A DNA stretch of 41,587 nt from Flavobacteriaceae bacterium UBA4439 (GTDB taxonomy: Bacteria > Bacteroidota > Bacteroidia > Flavobacteriales > Flavobacteriaceae): assembly GCA_002390455.1 (NCBI GenBank), contig DGPN01000025.1, positions 1 through 41,587 of the forward strand. The letters run 5' to 3'. Under the pieces are notes generated by a model. The model saw only the letters and a list, made by a program, of their open reading frames with translations, was not told the DNA's origin and made no database searches. A program made the position numbers and the translations under genes. Below are positions 24,554 to 33,374 of this stretch, in pieces (positions within the stretch are counted from its first letter, which is position 1; each line of letters opens with the position of its first letter).

Positions 24554-27391
24554 ATGAAAGAAAGCGAAAACTGTATTGACATTCAGGGGGCAAGGGTGCA
24601 TAACCTTAAGAACGTCAGTTTAAGAATACCCAGAGAAAAATTAGTCGTCATTACCGGTCTTTCTGGTAGTGGCAAGTCTTCATTAGCCTTTGATACCATA
24701 TATGCCGAAGGACAACGTAGATACATGGAAACTTTTTCAGCCTATGTAAGACAGTTTTTAGGCAACTTGGAACGACCCGATGTGGACAAAATTGATGGAC
24801 TGTCTCCTGTCATTGCCATTGAACAAAAGACCACCTCTAAAAGCCCACGCTCTACCGTTGGAACCATTACGGAGTTGTACGATTATATTCGACTTCTATT
24901 TGCAAGGGTGGGAACAGCATACAGTTATGTGACCCAAGAGAAAATGGTCAACTACAGCGACGATCAGATCCTTCAATTGATACTTGAGGAGTATATGGAT
25001 AAAAAAGTCATCATCTTATCCCCTTTGATTAAGGCCCGAAAAGGACATTATAGAGAATTGTTTGACTCTCTTTCCAGACAGGGTTTCCTCAGGGTAAGGG
25101 TCGATGGTGAAATCCTTGATCTAAAGCCCGGTATGCGCGTGGATCGATACAAAACACATGATATCGAATTGATCGTAGACAGAATTAGGGTAAAAAAAGA
25201 TGAAAATGATTTAAAGAGACTTATAGATTCTATCAAAACCGCAATGCATTATGGAGAAGAATCTATCGTTCTCATTGATTCCGATACGGATCAACTTCGC
25301 TATTTCAGCAGGAAGTTGATGTGCCCTACTTCTGGGGTTTCCTATTCGCTTCCCGAACCCAATTCTTTCTCTTTCAACTCCCCGAAAGGGATGTGTTTAA
25401 ATTGTAGAGGGTTGGGGAATCAGTTTGAAGTAAGTAGAAATAAAATCATTCCCGATGACAATATTTCTATTGAAAAAGGGGGGATTGCTCCTTTGGGAGA
25501 AAAGAAAAGTAATTGGGGATTCAGACAAATGGAAGTGATCGCCAAACGGTACGATTTTTCCCTTTCAGATCCTGTTAAAAAAATACCTAAGGATGCTCTT
25601 GAGGTTATTCTCAAAGGAGGAAATGAAAAGTTTTCTGTGGCTTCCAAAGCCTTGGGAATTACCCGAGATTACAAAATTGATTATGAGGGCATTGAGCACT
25701 TTATTAAACATCAATTTGACAATACAGATGCTGCTGGGATCAAACGTTGGGCCTACGGCTTTATGGATGAAAAGAAATGCAATGTGTGTGAGGGAGCGCG
25801 TTTGAATCAAGAGTCTCTAAACTTTAAAATCGATGACCTTAATATTGCAGATGTGAGTGCCCTTGATTTGGGAGATCTTTATCTGTGGTTTGATCATTTG
25901 GCAGACAAACTATCCCCCAATGAACTTAAAGTTGCTGTTGAAGTCATCAAGGAAATCAAAACAAGGTTACAATTTTTACTAGATGTAGGGCTTAATTATC
26001 TCTCTTTGAGTCGCTCGTCTAAGTCTTTGTCTGGTGGTGAAGCTCAACGCATCAGACTGGCCACTCAAATAGGCTCACAATTGGTCGGAGTTCTCTACAT
26101 TTTGGACGAACCCAGTATCGGCTTACATCAAAGGGACAATGAAAAACTGATCAATTCCCTCGAATCTTTGAGGGATATAGGTAATTCTGTTATCGTAGTA
26201 GAACACGATAAAGACATGATCTTGCGTGCCGATCATATCATTGACATAGGACCAATGGCTGGAAAAAACGGGGGTGAAATCATCTCAGAGGGAAGCCCTG
26301 AAATGTTAAAAAAACAGCAAACTCTAACCGCTCAATACCTAAACCATCTGAAGAATATAGAAGTGCCCGAAAAAAGGAGAAAGGGCAATGGAAAGCGAAT
26401 CATTCTATCGGGGTGCAGTGGAAATAACCTTAAAAACATAGAAATACAAATTCCTTTGGGGGTCATGATTGGAGTTACTGGTGTCTCAGGCAGTGGAAAA
26501 TCAACCTTAATCAACGAAACCCTCTACCCTATTCTCAACGCACACATTTACAATGGCGTAAAAACACCCCTGCCTTACAAAAAAATAGAAGGACTTAAGT
26601 ATTTGGATAAGGTGGTAGATGTGAATCAGTCTCCCATTGGTAGAACCCCGAGAAGCAATCCGGCTACCTATTGTGGTGTTTTTAGCGAAATCAGAAGCCT
26701 GTTCACCTTGACGCCTGAGGCACAAATAAGAGGTTATAAACCCGGCAGATTCAGTTTTAATGTCAAAGGAGGAAGATGTGAAGCCTGTCAGGGAGGAGGA
26801 ATGAAAGTGATTGAAATGAATTTTTTACCTGATGTTCACGTTGAATGCGAAACCTGCAATGGTAAACGTTTTAACCGAGAAACATTGGAAATAAGATTTA
26901 AAGGTAAATCCATTGCTGATGTTTTGGAGATGACGGTCAATCAGGCTTGTGAGTTTTTTGAAAGTCACCCCAAAATATATAGAAAACTGAAAACAATTCA
27001 GGATGTGGGCTTAGGATATATTACCTTGGGTCAGTCATCAACAACGCTATCAGGAGGCGAAGCTCAACGGATCAAATTGGCCACAGAATTATCCAAAAAA
27101 GATACAGGACAAACCCTCTATATATTGGACGAACCTACAACTGGACTTCACTTTGAAGACGTAAGGGTTTTAATGGAAGTTTTGGAACAATTTGTCAAAA
27201 GAGGAAATACCGTTTTGATCATCGAACACAATATGGACGTCATCAAACTGGTAGATCATTTGATTGATATTGGCCCTGAGGGAGGTAAAAATGGTGGGGA
27301 ATTGATAGGAGAAGGAACCCCAGAAGAAATTGTAAAAATCAAAAAAAGTCATACTGGTAGATATTTAGCGAAAGAACTCAAATCCGTTTAG
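24554..27391 (+). CDS. uvrA: Excinuclease ABC subunit A
   Basis: UvrA is the damage-sensing ABC ATPase of nucleotide excision repair, working with UvrB. From the ATG at 24554 it is 945 residues; TTG two codons earlier is less likely. Walker A motifs are GLSGSGKSS (about 35) and GVSGSGKST (about 643). The two signature/Walker B pairs are LSGGEAQRIRLATQIG with LYILDEPSIGLH, and LSGGEAQRIKLATELS with LYILDEPTTGLH. The C-terminal zinc module (about 741) has CEAC and CETC. The first module has Cys257, Ser260, Cys281, Cys284, so one of four ligands is replaced by serine. The LOG-family gene starts one base after its stop. Confidence 0.96.
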   Translation: MKESENCIDIQGARVHNLKNVSLRIPREKLVVITGLSGSGKSSLAFDTIYAEGQRRYMETFSAYVRQFLGNLERPDVDKIDGLSPVIAIEQKTTSKSPRSTVGTITELYDYIRLLFARVGTAYSYVTQEKMVNYSDDQILQLILEEYMDKKVIILSPLIKARKGHYRELFDSLSRQGFLRVRVDGEILDLKPGMRVDRYKTHDIELIVDRIRVKKDENDLKRLIDSIKTAMHYGEESIVLIDSDTDQLRYFSRKLMCPTSGVSYSLPEPNSFSFNSPKGMCLNCRGLGNQFEVSRNKIIPDDNISIEKGGIAPLGEKKSNWGFRQMEVIAKRYDFSLSDPVKKIPKDALEVILKGGNEKFSVASKALGITRDYKIDYEGIEHFIKHQFDNTDAAGIKRWAYGFMDEKKCNVCEGARLNQESLNFKIDDLNIADVSALDLGDLYLWFDHLADKLSPNELKVAVEVIKEIKTRLQFLLDVGLNYLSLSRSSKSLSGGEAQRIRLATQIGSQLVGVLYILDEPSIGLHQRDNEKLINSLESLRDIGNSVIVVEHDKDMILRADHIIDIGPMAGKNGGEIISEGSPEMLKKQQTLTAQYLNHLKNIEVPEKRRKGNGKRIILSGCSGNNLKNIEIQIPLGVMIGVTGVSGSGKSTLINETLYPILNAHIYNGVKTPLPYKKIEGLKYLDKVVDVNQSPIGRTPRSNPATYCGVFSEIRSLFTLTPEAQIRGYKPGRFSFNVKGGRCEACQGGGMKVIEMNFLPDVHVECETCNGKRFNRETLEIRFKGKSIADVLEMTVNQACEFFESHPKIYRKLKTIQDVGLGYITLGQSSTTLSGGEAQRIKLATELSKKDTGQTLYILDEPTTGLHFEDVRVLMEVLEQFVKRGNTVLIIEHNMDVIKLVDHLIDIGPEGGKNGGELIGEGTPEEIVKIKKSHTGRYLAKELKSV

Positions 27392-27392
27392 A

Positions 27393-28082
27393 ATGAACTT
27401 ATTTAAAAATCAAAGCAAAAATTGGAGCGAAATTAAGGCCAATGATTCTTGGGCCTTGTTCAAAATCATGGCTGAATTTGTTGATGGATATGAAAAAATG
27501 AGCATGATCGGGCCTTGTGTATCCTTCTTTGGCTCTGCGAGAACCCCTTCTGATGACCCTCAATATCAACTGACTGTTGATGTCACTGAAGCAGTTGTCA
27601 AATCTGGATTGGGAGTCATTACAGGTGGTGGGCCAGGTATCATGGAAGCAGCCAATCTAGGGGCAAAGAAAGCAGGAGGAATCTCGGTTGGATTGAATAT
27701 TAACCTCCCTTTTGAACAAAAATCCAATGATTATATTGACCATGATAAACTGATGAATTTTGAATATTTTTTTGTCAGAAAAGTCATGTTTATCAAATAC
27801 TCACAGGGTTTTGTCGTTATGCCAGGAGGTTTGGGTACTTTAGATGAGTTATTCGAAGCTTTGACATTAATTCAAACTGAAAAAATTAAAAAATTCCCCA
27901 TTCTGTTAGTTGGAAAAGAATATTGGAGTGGACTATTAGATTGGATCAAAGGTGTCCTTTTAAAAGAACATAAAATTGATGCTGATGACATGAATTTAAT
28001 CTATGTTGTGGATTCTAAAGAAGAAGTTGTTCAGCAACTCCACAAATTTTACAAACAGGAATATTTCAAACCTAACTTCTAA
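27393..28082 (+). CDS. LOG-family protein (TIGR00730-type nucleotide phosphoribohydrolase)
   Basis: The 229-residue Rossmann-fold protein has the LOG signature PGGLGTLDELFEALTLIQT and the nucleotide loop TGGGPGIMEAANLGAKKAGG. LOG-family enzymes hydrolyse the N-glycosidic bond of nucleoside 5'-monophosphates; they are called cytokinin-activating in plants, while bacterial members may salvage or discard purine or pyrimidine nucleotides. FGSAR near residue 45 is also typical. It starts one base after uvrA and is probably co-transcribed with it. Whether that reflects a role in handling damaged nucleotides is speculation. The next gene overlaps or follows it very closely. Confidence 0.9.
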   Translation: MNLFKNQSKNWSEIKANDSWALFKIMAEFVDGYEKMSMIGPCVSFFGSARTPSDDPQYQLTVDVTEAVVKSGLGVITGGGPGIMEAANLGAKKAGGISVGLNINLPFEQKSNDYIDHDKLMNFEYFFVRKVMFIKYSQGFVVMPGGLGTLDELFEALTLIQTEKIKKFPILLVGKEYWSGLLDWIKGVLLKEHKIDADDMNLIYVVDSKEEVVQQLHKFYKQEYFKPNF

Positions 28083-30891
28083 TGCTGTTGTCATAAAAAA
28101 TCTAACATTTTTTATTTTATTCATTTTAATAGGAACTGGCTTCTCCTTTGGTCAGAATGATATTTTATATGATATAGATGCTATTATAGATAGCACAGGA
28201 AGAAAAATTACAATTCGTCAGAAGATATCTCTCAAGAATCTGCCATCAGAACTGGGAGATACACTCTATTTTACGGATTGGTCTAATGCCTATTCAAGTA
28301 CCAAATCACCATTGGCACAACGATTTATCGAAGAATATGACAGAAGTTTTTATCTGTCCAATAAATCTAAATTGGGTTCTACTTCCATCAATTCCATCAC
28401 CGTCAATGATAATCAAACCCAATGGGAAAGAATGGAAAGTCAGCCCGATATCATCAAAGTGGTTAGTGATTCTCAGAAAAATGACACTAACGCCATCGTT
28501 ATTTCCCTCAATTATGAGGTGATATTGCCTGATGTTAAGTTTACGGGGTATGGTTATCATTCAGAGAATCAAGCACTTTTGAGGTATTGGTATATTGCTT
28601 TGAGTCCCATTTTCGATAACCAATGGAAAAATTACAGTCATCTTAACTTAGATGATTATAGCATACAAGCGGCAGCATACAACCTAAGGCTCAAAGTTTC
28701 TGATGGCATTACTGTTCAAAGTAACCTCATCAAAAATAAGTCAGAAGATGGGGTACATTATTTTTCTGGTAAATCCAACAGAGAAGTACTTGTCTATTAT
28801 AGCCAAGACAATCCATTTCAAGCCTTAAAAATCAACAATGATCGTTCCTTTTTAACAAATATTTTTAAAGAGTCTGAAGATCGTGACCTCCCCGTTGATG
28901 TAGCAAAAAAAATTGATGATTTCGTTACAGAAGTATTTGACTTTAAAGGAGAAAATAAGTTTTTGATACCCGCCTTGGTTTACAATAATAATCCTTTTTT
29001 TGGATTGAATGACTTGCCTAAATTTCTGGCACCTTTCAAAGATTCTTTTTTGGAAGAAATCAGTCTTTTAAAGTCTTATTTACATTTTTACTTGTCCAAT
29101 AATTTACCCATTGATTTGAGACAAGATCATTGGATTATAGGAGGATTACAAACCTATCTGATGATCAAGTACATCGAGACCTACTATCCGGAACAGAAAT
29201 TCCTTGGACGTTTAGGAAATTTTAAATTGATGAAGGCTTACACATTGGCCGATATCGATTTCAATGAGAGTTTTTGGATGTACTATGAGTTTATGGAACG
29301 TGCCAACCTTCAACAATCTGATTTGTTACCTAAAGATCAATTGGTTAAATTCAATGAAAAGATTGGTTCTCCCTACCACGTTGGTGTTGGATTGAGGTAT
29401 GTTGAACATTACATCGGAAAAGAATCTCTTGACAGAACCTTAAAAGAATACCTGAATCAAACTGGTAAGCCATTGAGCATGACCGATTTGTTAAAAAAAC
29501 ACAGTCCAAAAAATATCGATTGGTTTAAAAACTTTTATCTAGAAGAACGTTTGCCCACCGATCTTAAAATCAAAAGAGTCAAAAGGAATAAAGACAGTAT
29601 AGTTGTAAGTCTAAGCAAATATTCTGATAACAACATTCCATTTGTACTCGGTCAAGTCAAAGACGACATCATACTCGATCAACAATGGATAGAGAATATG
29701 GGGACTGTTTCTACTGTGACCCTCAATAACCTAAAGCCAGATTATATCGTCATTAATCCTGAAATACGTCTGCCTGAAACCAACAAAAACAACAATTGGA
29801 AGTACGTTAAAAATTTTCTAAATCTAAAGCCCATCCAATTTAATTTTTTGAGGGACTATCAATCTCCTAAGAGAAATCAAATGTATTATAATCCTGTGGT
29901 CAACTATAACTATTATGATGGTCTATCAATGGGATCAAGATTTTACAACAAGAGTCTTTTGATTCAAAAGTTTGTTTTTGAACTGATGCCACAATACTCT
30001 TCATTGCAAAATGATTTGGTGGGTAGCGTAAAGATGTCATATCGTCTGAACAACAATGGAAAATCGAATTATATAACTACATTTAATTTTTTTGGAAGCA
30101 GTTATCATTATCTAGATAATCTTAGGTACCAAGTCATTAGACCAGGGATCAATTTATTTTTCAGAACCCCTGATTTCAGATCTAATAAGCGCAGTATATT
30201 GAGTCTTAATTACTTTAGTGTTAAAAGAGACAGCCCACTCGATCCCATTACTACCCCCAATTACGAGCTTTTTTATTTAAGGTATATCAAGTCAAATCGA
30301 GGAGCATTAAAATATACCAATTTTGATGCTGGAATTCAGTTTTCAAAAAAATTCACCAAAATTGAACTGTCATATGATTATAGAAGGATACTTTCCAACG
30401 GAAGTCAATTAACTGCCAGATTTTTTGCTGGAAAATTTTTAGAACACAACCAACGAGAATCTACTTTTTTTGATTTTAATCTCAATCGTCCTCAAGATTA
30501 TCTGTTCAGGTATAAGTATTTTGGAAGATCAGAGGACGATGGCGTTTTTAGTCAACAAATTGAAATGGCAGAAGGAGGATTCAAATCCCTATTATTACCT
30601 GCTACAGCCAATGATTATTTGTTGTCGACCAACCTGACAGTTGGGATTTGGAAGTGGTTTGAAGCTTATACAGATTTGGGCGTGGTCAAAAACCACAAAA
30701 GAAACCCTCATTTTTTCTATGGCTCTGGACTTCGATTGAATGTCTTACCGGATTATTTGGAATTATTTTTCCCCCTCCACAGTAGCAATGGATGGGAATT
30801 CGGTGACGAACCTTATCAAACCAAAATACGTTTTATTCTAACTTTTAGCCCGAAACAGTTGACCAATCTTTTTTCGAGAAGGTGGTTCTAG
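28027..30891 (+). CDS. M1-aminopeptidase-like protein without zinc motif, probable C-terminal outer-membrane barrel
   Basis: The frame encodes a signal peptide (KNLTFFILFILIGTGFSFGQ, from about 28096) followed by an M1/gluzincin-like region. The helical part with RQDHWIIGGLQTYLMIKYIE aligns by eye to the W..EG....Y segment of M1 peptidases, but the zinc-ligand glutamate is glycine and no HExxH exists upstream. From about codon 600 the sequence alternates in strand-like fashion and ends in RRWF; a terminal aromatic is usual for outer-membrane barrels. No ATG, GTG or TTG precedes the signal peptide closely: ATA occupies 28093-28095, where an ATG would fit. TTG at 28027 (used here) or ATG at 28003 would add residues overlapping the LOG gene. 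It follows uvrA and the LOG gene. Confidence 0.78.
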   Translation: MFSNSTNFTNRNISNLTSNAVVIKNLTFFILFILIGTGFSFGQNDILYDIDAIIDSTGRKITIRQKISLKNLPSELGDTLYFTDWSNAYSSTKSPLAQRFIEEYDRSFYLSNKSKLGSTSINSITVNDNQTQWERMESQPDIIKVVSDSQKNDTNAIVISLNYEVILPDVKFTGYGYHSENQALLRYWYIALSPIFDNQWKNYSHLNLDDYSIQAAAYNLRLKVSDGITVQSNLIKNKSEDGVHYFSGKSNREVLVYYSQDNPFQALKINNDRSFLTNIFKESEDRDLPVDVAKKIDDFVTEVFDFKGENKFLIPALVYNNNPFFGLNDLPKFLAPFKDSFLEEISLLKSYLHFYLSNNLPIDLRQDHWIIGGLQTYLMIKYIETYYPEQKFLGRLGNFKLMKAYTLADIDFNESFWMYYEFMERANLQQSDLLPKDQLVKFNEKIGSPYHVGVGLRYVEHYIGKESLDRTLKEYLNQTGKPLSMTDLLKKHSPKNIDWFKNFYLEERLPTDLKIKRVKRNKDSIVVSLSKYSDNNIPFVLGQVKDDIILDQQWIENMGTVSTVTLNNLKPDYIVINPEIRLPETNKNNNWKYVKNFLNLKPIQFNFLRDYQSPKRNQMYYNPVVNYNYYDGLSMGSRFYNKSLLIQKFVFELMPQYSSLQNDLVGSVKMSYRLNNNGKSNYITTFNFFGSSYHYLDNLRYQVIRPGINLFFRTPDFRSNKRSILSLNYFSVKRDSPLDPITTPNYELFYLRYIKSNRGALKYTNFDAGIQFSKKFTKIELSYDYRRILSNGSQLTARFFAGKFLEHNQRESTFFDFNLNRPQDYLFRYKYFGRSEDDGVFSQQIEMAEGGFKSLLLPATANDYLLSTNLTVGIWKWFEAYTDLGVVKNHKRNPHFFYGSGLRLNVLPDYLELFFPLHSSNGWEFGDEPYQTKIRFILTFSPKQLTNLFSRRWF

Positions 30892-30963
30892 AATATTTGT
30901 GTTTTAGCGGCATTACAATGGCAATACACCCCAAATCAAAATTTTGTAAATTTACGCACCAAA

Positions 30964-33372
30964 ATGAAGATTGACAGCCAAGAACGCATTTCTACTTTAA
31001 GCTTTGAGGATTACAAAAAACTAATTCTGGAAGATTATCAGGTAATCTTTACCAGTCGCCAAACGAGTATACTTGGTCGACGGGAGGTGCTCAGTGGTAA
31101 AGGGACTTTTGGCATTTTTGGAGATGGTAAAGAATTACCTCAAATTGTGCTCAATCGATTCTTTCAAAATGGCGATTTTCGTTCGGGATACTACAGAGAC
31201 CAAACCATCATGATGGCTCAAGGCCATCTCGATCCAGAGAAACTTTTTGCGGCAATCTATGCGCATCCAGATATCGAAAAAGAACCCATGTCGGCTGGAA
31301 GACAAATGGTGGGGCATTTTTCTAATACTTTCATAGATGAAAATGGGGTTTGGCTGGATCAAACCCAAAGCAAAAATCATGTTTCGGATGTTTCTTCCAC
31401 AGGAGCTCAAATGCCTCGATTGATTGGATTGGCTCAGGCTTCCAAAATTTACAGAAAATTAAAAATCAAAAATGCCCATAAATTCTCCAACAACGGAGAC
31501 GAAATTGCTTGGGGAACCATAGGGAATGCAAGTACCAGTGAGGGATTATTTTTTGAAGCCATCAATGCGGCAGGTGTATTACAAATCCCCATGGTAATGA
31601 GTGTTTGGGACGATGGTTATGGCATTTCTGTAGACAACAAACAACAAACCACCAAGGAAAGTATTTCAAAAGCCTTAGAAGGTTTTGCAAGAGAACAGGA
31701 TATGGGAATTGAAATCTTGACCGTTAAAGGATGGGATTATTCTGCCCTCATAAAGACCTATTCCTATGCTTCGAAGATTGCTCGTGAAAAACACATTCCC
31801 GTTCTGGTGCATGTTACTGAACTTACTCAACCCCTCGGTCATTCTACCTCTGGTTCACATGAAAGGTATAAATCCAGCGAAAGACTTCAATGGGAAAAGG
31901 ATCACGACTGTAATCTAAAATTTAGAGAATGGATTTTATCCAATGGAATATGTGATGAAAAATTTCTCAATGAGATGGAATCCGAAATCAAAATCAAAGT
32001 TAAGGAGGCTAAAAACAAGGCTTGGAAGTCTTATCAAAAACCCATTTTTAGTCAAAGGGATCAACTTAACGAGTTTTTGGAAGCTTTTATGACACAATCC
32101 CACAATGATGTGGAATTAAAAATCCTTCACAAAAATTTAAATGAAAAAACAGAACTCTTTTACCACGATGTAATTGCAACAGCTAGAAAGACATTCCCAT
32201 TGCTGATTAAAAATGACATTAAAAAAACAACCTCCTTTAGAGATTGGTTAAAAGACATCAAGGATTCACTTCAAGAAAAATACTCCTCCCACCTATACAG
32301 TGAAGGGATCAATAATACTGATCATATAGAAGTGATCCCCCCAAAATACGATCAAGATGCTCCCAAAGTAGATGGAAGAATCATTTTGAGAGACAATTTT
32401 GATCAATTGCTTGAAAATGAGGATCGCTTGATCATTTTTGGTGAAGACAGTGGAAAAATTGGAGGGGTGAATCAAGGTTTAGAGGGATTACAAGACAAAT
32501 ATGGTAAATTAAGAATTGCCGATGCTGGAATAAGAGAAGCTACAATAGTAGGGCAAGGCATTGGTATGTCGATTCGTGGGTTAAAACCGATTGCGGAAAT
32601 TCAGTATTTGGATTACATACTCTATTGTATTCAAATTCTCAGTGATGATTTGGCCACGCTAAGTTATCGTACCAAAGGGAGACAATTGGCACCTTTGATC
32701 ATCAGAACCAGAGGCCACCGACTGGAAGGCATTTGGCATTCGGGTTCTCCCATGGCTGGATTGATCCATTTGATAAGAGGTATACAACTTTTGGTTCCTC
32801 GAAACATGACTCAAGCTGCAGGGTTTTATAATACTTTACTTAAGGCCAATCAACCTGCCATTGTCATAGAACCTCTTAATGGGTATCGCATAAAGGAAAA
32901 TCTACCTTCTAACCTTGGAGAATATTGTTTACCCATTGGTGAAATTGAAATGATTAAGCAAGGAACTGATATCAGCTTGATTTCTTACGGATCCACCTTG
33001 AGAATCGTTCATGAGGTTGCTTTAAAATTAGAGGGTTATCATATTAGTGCTGAGGTGATTGATATTCAAACACTGATTCCCTTCGATAAGGAAAAAGAAA
33101 TAAGGCTAAGTATAGCAAAGACCAATAGATTGCTGATTGTTGATGAGGACATGCCAGGTGGAGCATCAGCTTATATTTTACAACAATTGTTGGAGGAACA
33201 AAACATCTACCCTCTTTTGGACAGTGCGCCCAAACTGTTGACAGCAAAAGAACATCGTCCTGCATATGCTGAAGATGGAGATTATTTTTCAAAGCCTTCT
33301 GCCGAGGACATCTTTGAGTGTGTGTACGAAATGATGCACGAAGACGACCCCTTTCAGTTTCCTTCTTTGTGA
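30964..33372 (+). CDS. Fused alpha/beta E1 component of a 2-oxoacid dehydrogenase (branched-chain type)
   Basis: The 802-residue thiamine-diphosphate enzyme joins an E1-alpha half (about 1-380) to an E1-beta half (about 460-802) as in the fused branched-chain or pyruvate-type dehydrogenases of Bacteroidota. The alpha half shows RDQTIMMAQGHLDPEKLFAA and TIGNASTSEGLFFEAINAAG followed by WDDGYGIS, a variant of the GDG...N cofactor motif. The beta half shows FGEDSGKIGGVNQGL, IADAGIREATIVGQGIGM, the segment PIAEIQYLDYI and RTRGHRLEGIWHSGSPMAG. No lipoyl or E3 partner gene is nearby. The start at 30964 fits: no earlier ATG is in frame close by. It converges with holA. Confidence 0.88.
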   Translation: MKIDSQERISTLSFEDYKKLILEDYQVIFTSRQTSILGRREVLSGKGTFGIFGDGKELPQIVLNRFFQNGDFRSGYYRDQTIMMAQGHLDPEKLFAAIYAHPDIEKEPMSAGRQMVGHFSNTFIDENGVWLDQTQSKNHVSDVSSTGAQMPRLIGLAQASKIYRKLKIKNAHKFSNNGDEIAWGTIGNASTSEGLFFEAINAAGVLQIPMVMSVWDDGYGISVDNKQQTTKESISKALEGFAREQDMGIEILTVKGWDYSALIKTYSYASKIAREKHIPVLVHVTELTQPLGHSTSGSHERYKSSERLQWEKDHDCNLKFREWILSNGICDEKFLNEMESEIKIKVKEAKNKAWKSYQKPIFSQRDQLNEFLEAFMTQSHNDVELKILHKNLNEKTELFYHDVIATARKTFPLLIKNDIKKTTSFRDWLKDIKDSLQEKYSSHLYSEGINNTDHIEVIPPKYDQDAPKVDGRIILRDNFDQLLENEDRLIIFGEDSGKIGGVNQGLEGLQDKYGKLRIADAGIREATIVGQGIGMSIRGLKPIAEIQYLDYILYCIQILSDDLATLSYRTKGRQLAPLIIRTRGHRLEGIWHSGSPMAGLIHLIRGIQLLVPRNMTQAAGFYNTLLKANQPAIVIEPLNGYRIKENLPSNLGEYCLPIGEIEMIKQGTDISLISYGSTLRIVHEVALKLEGYHISAEVIDIQTLIPFDKEKEIRLSIAKTNRLLIVDEDMPGGASAYILQQLLEEQNIYPLLDSAPKLLTAKEHRPAYAEDGDYFSKPSAEDIFECVYEMMHEDDPFQFPSL

Positions 33373-33374
33373 CT

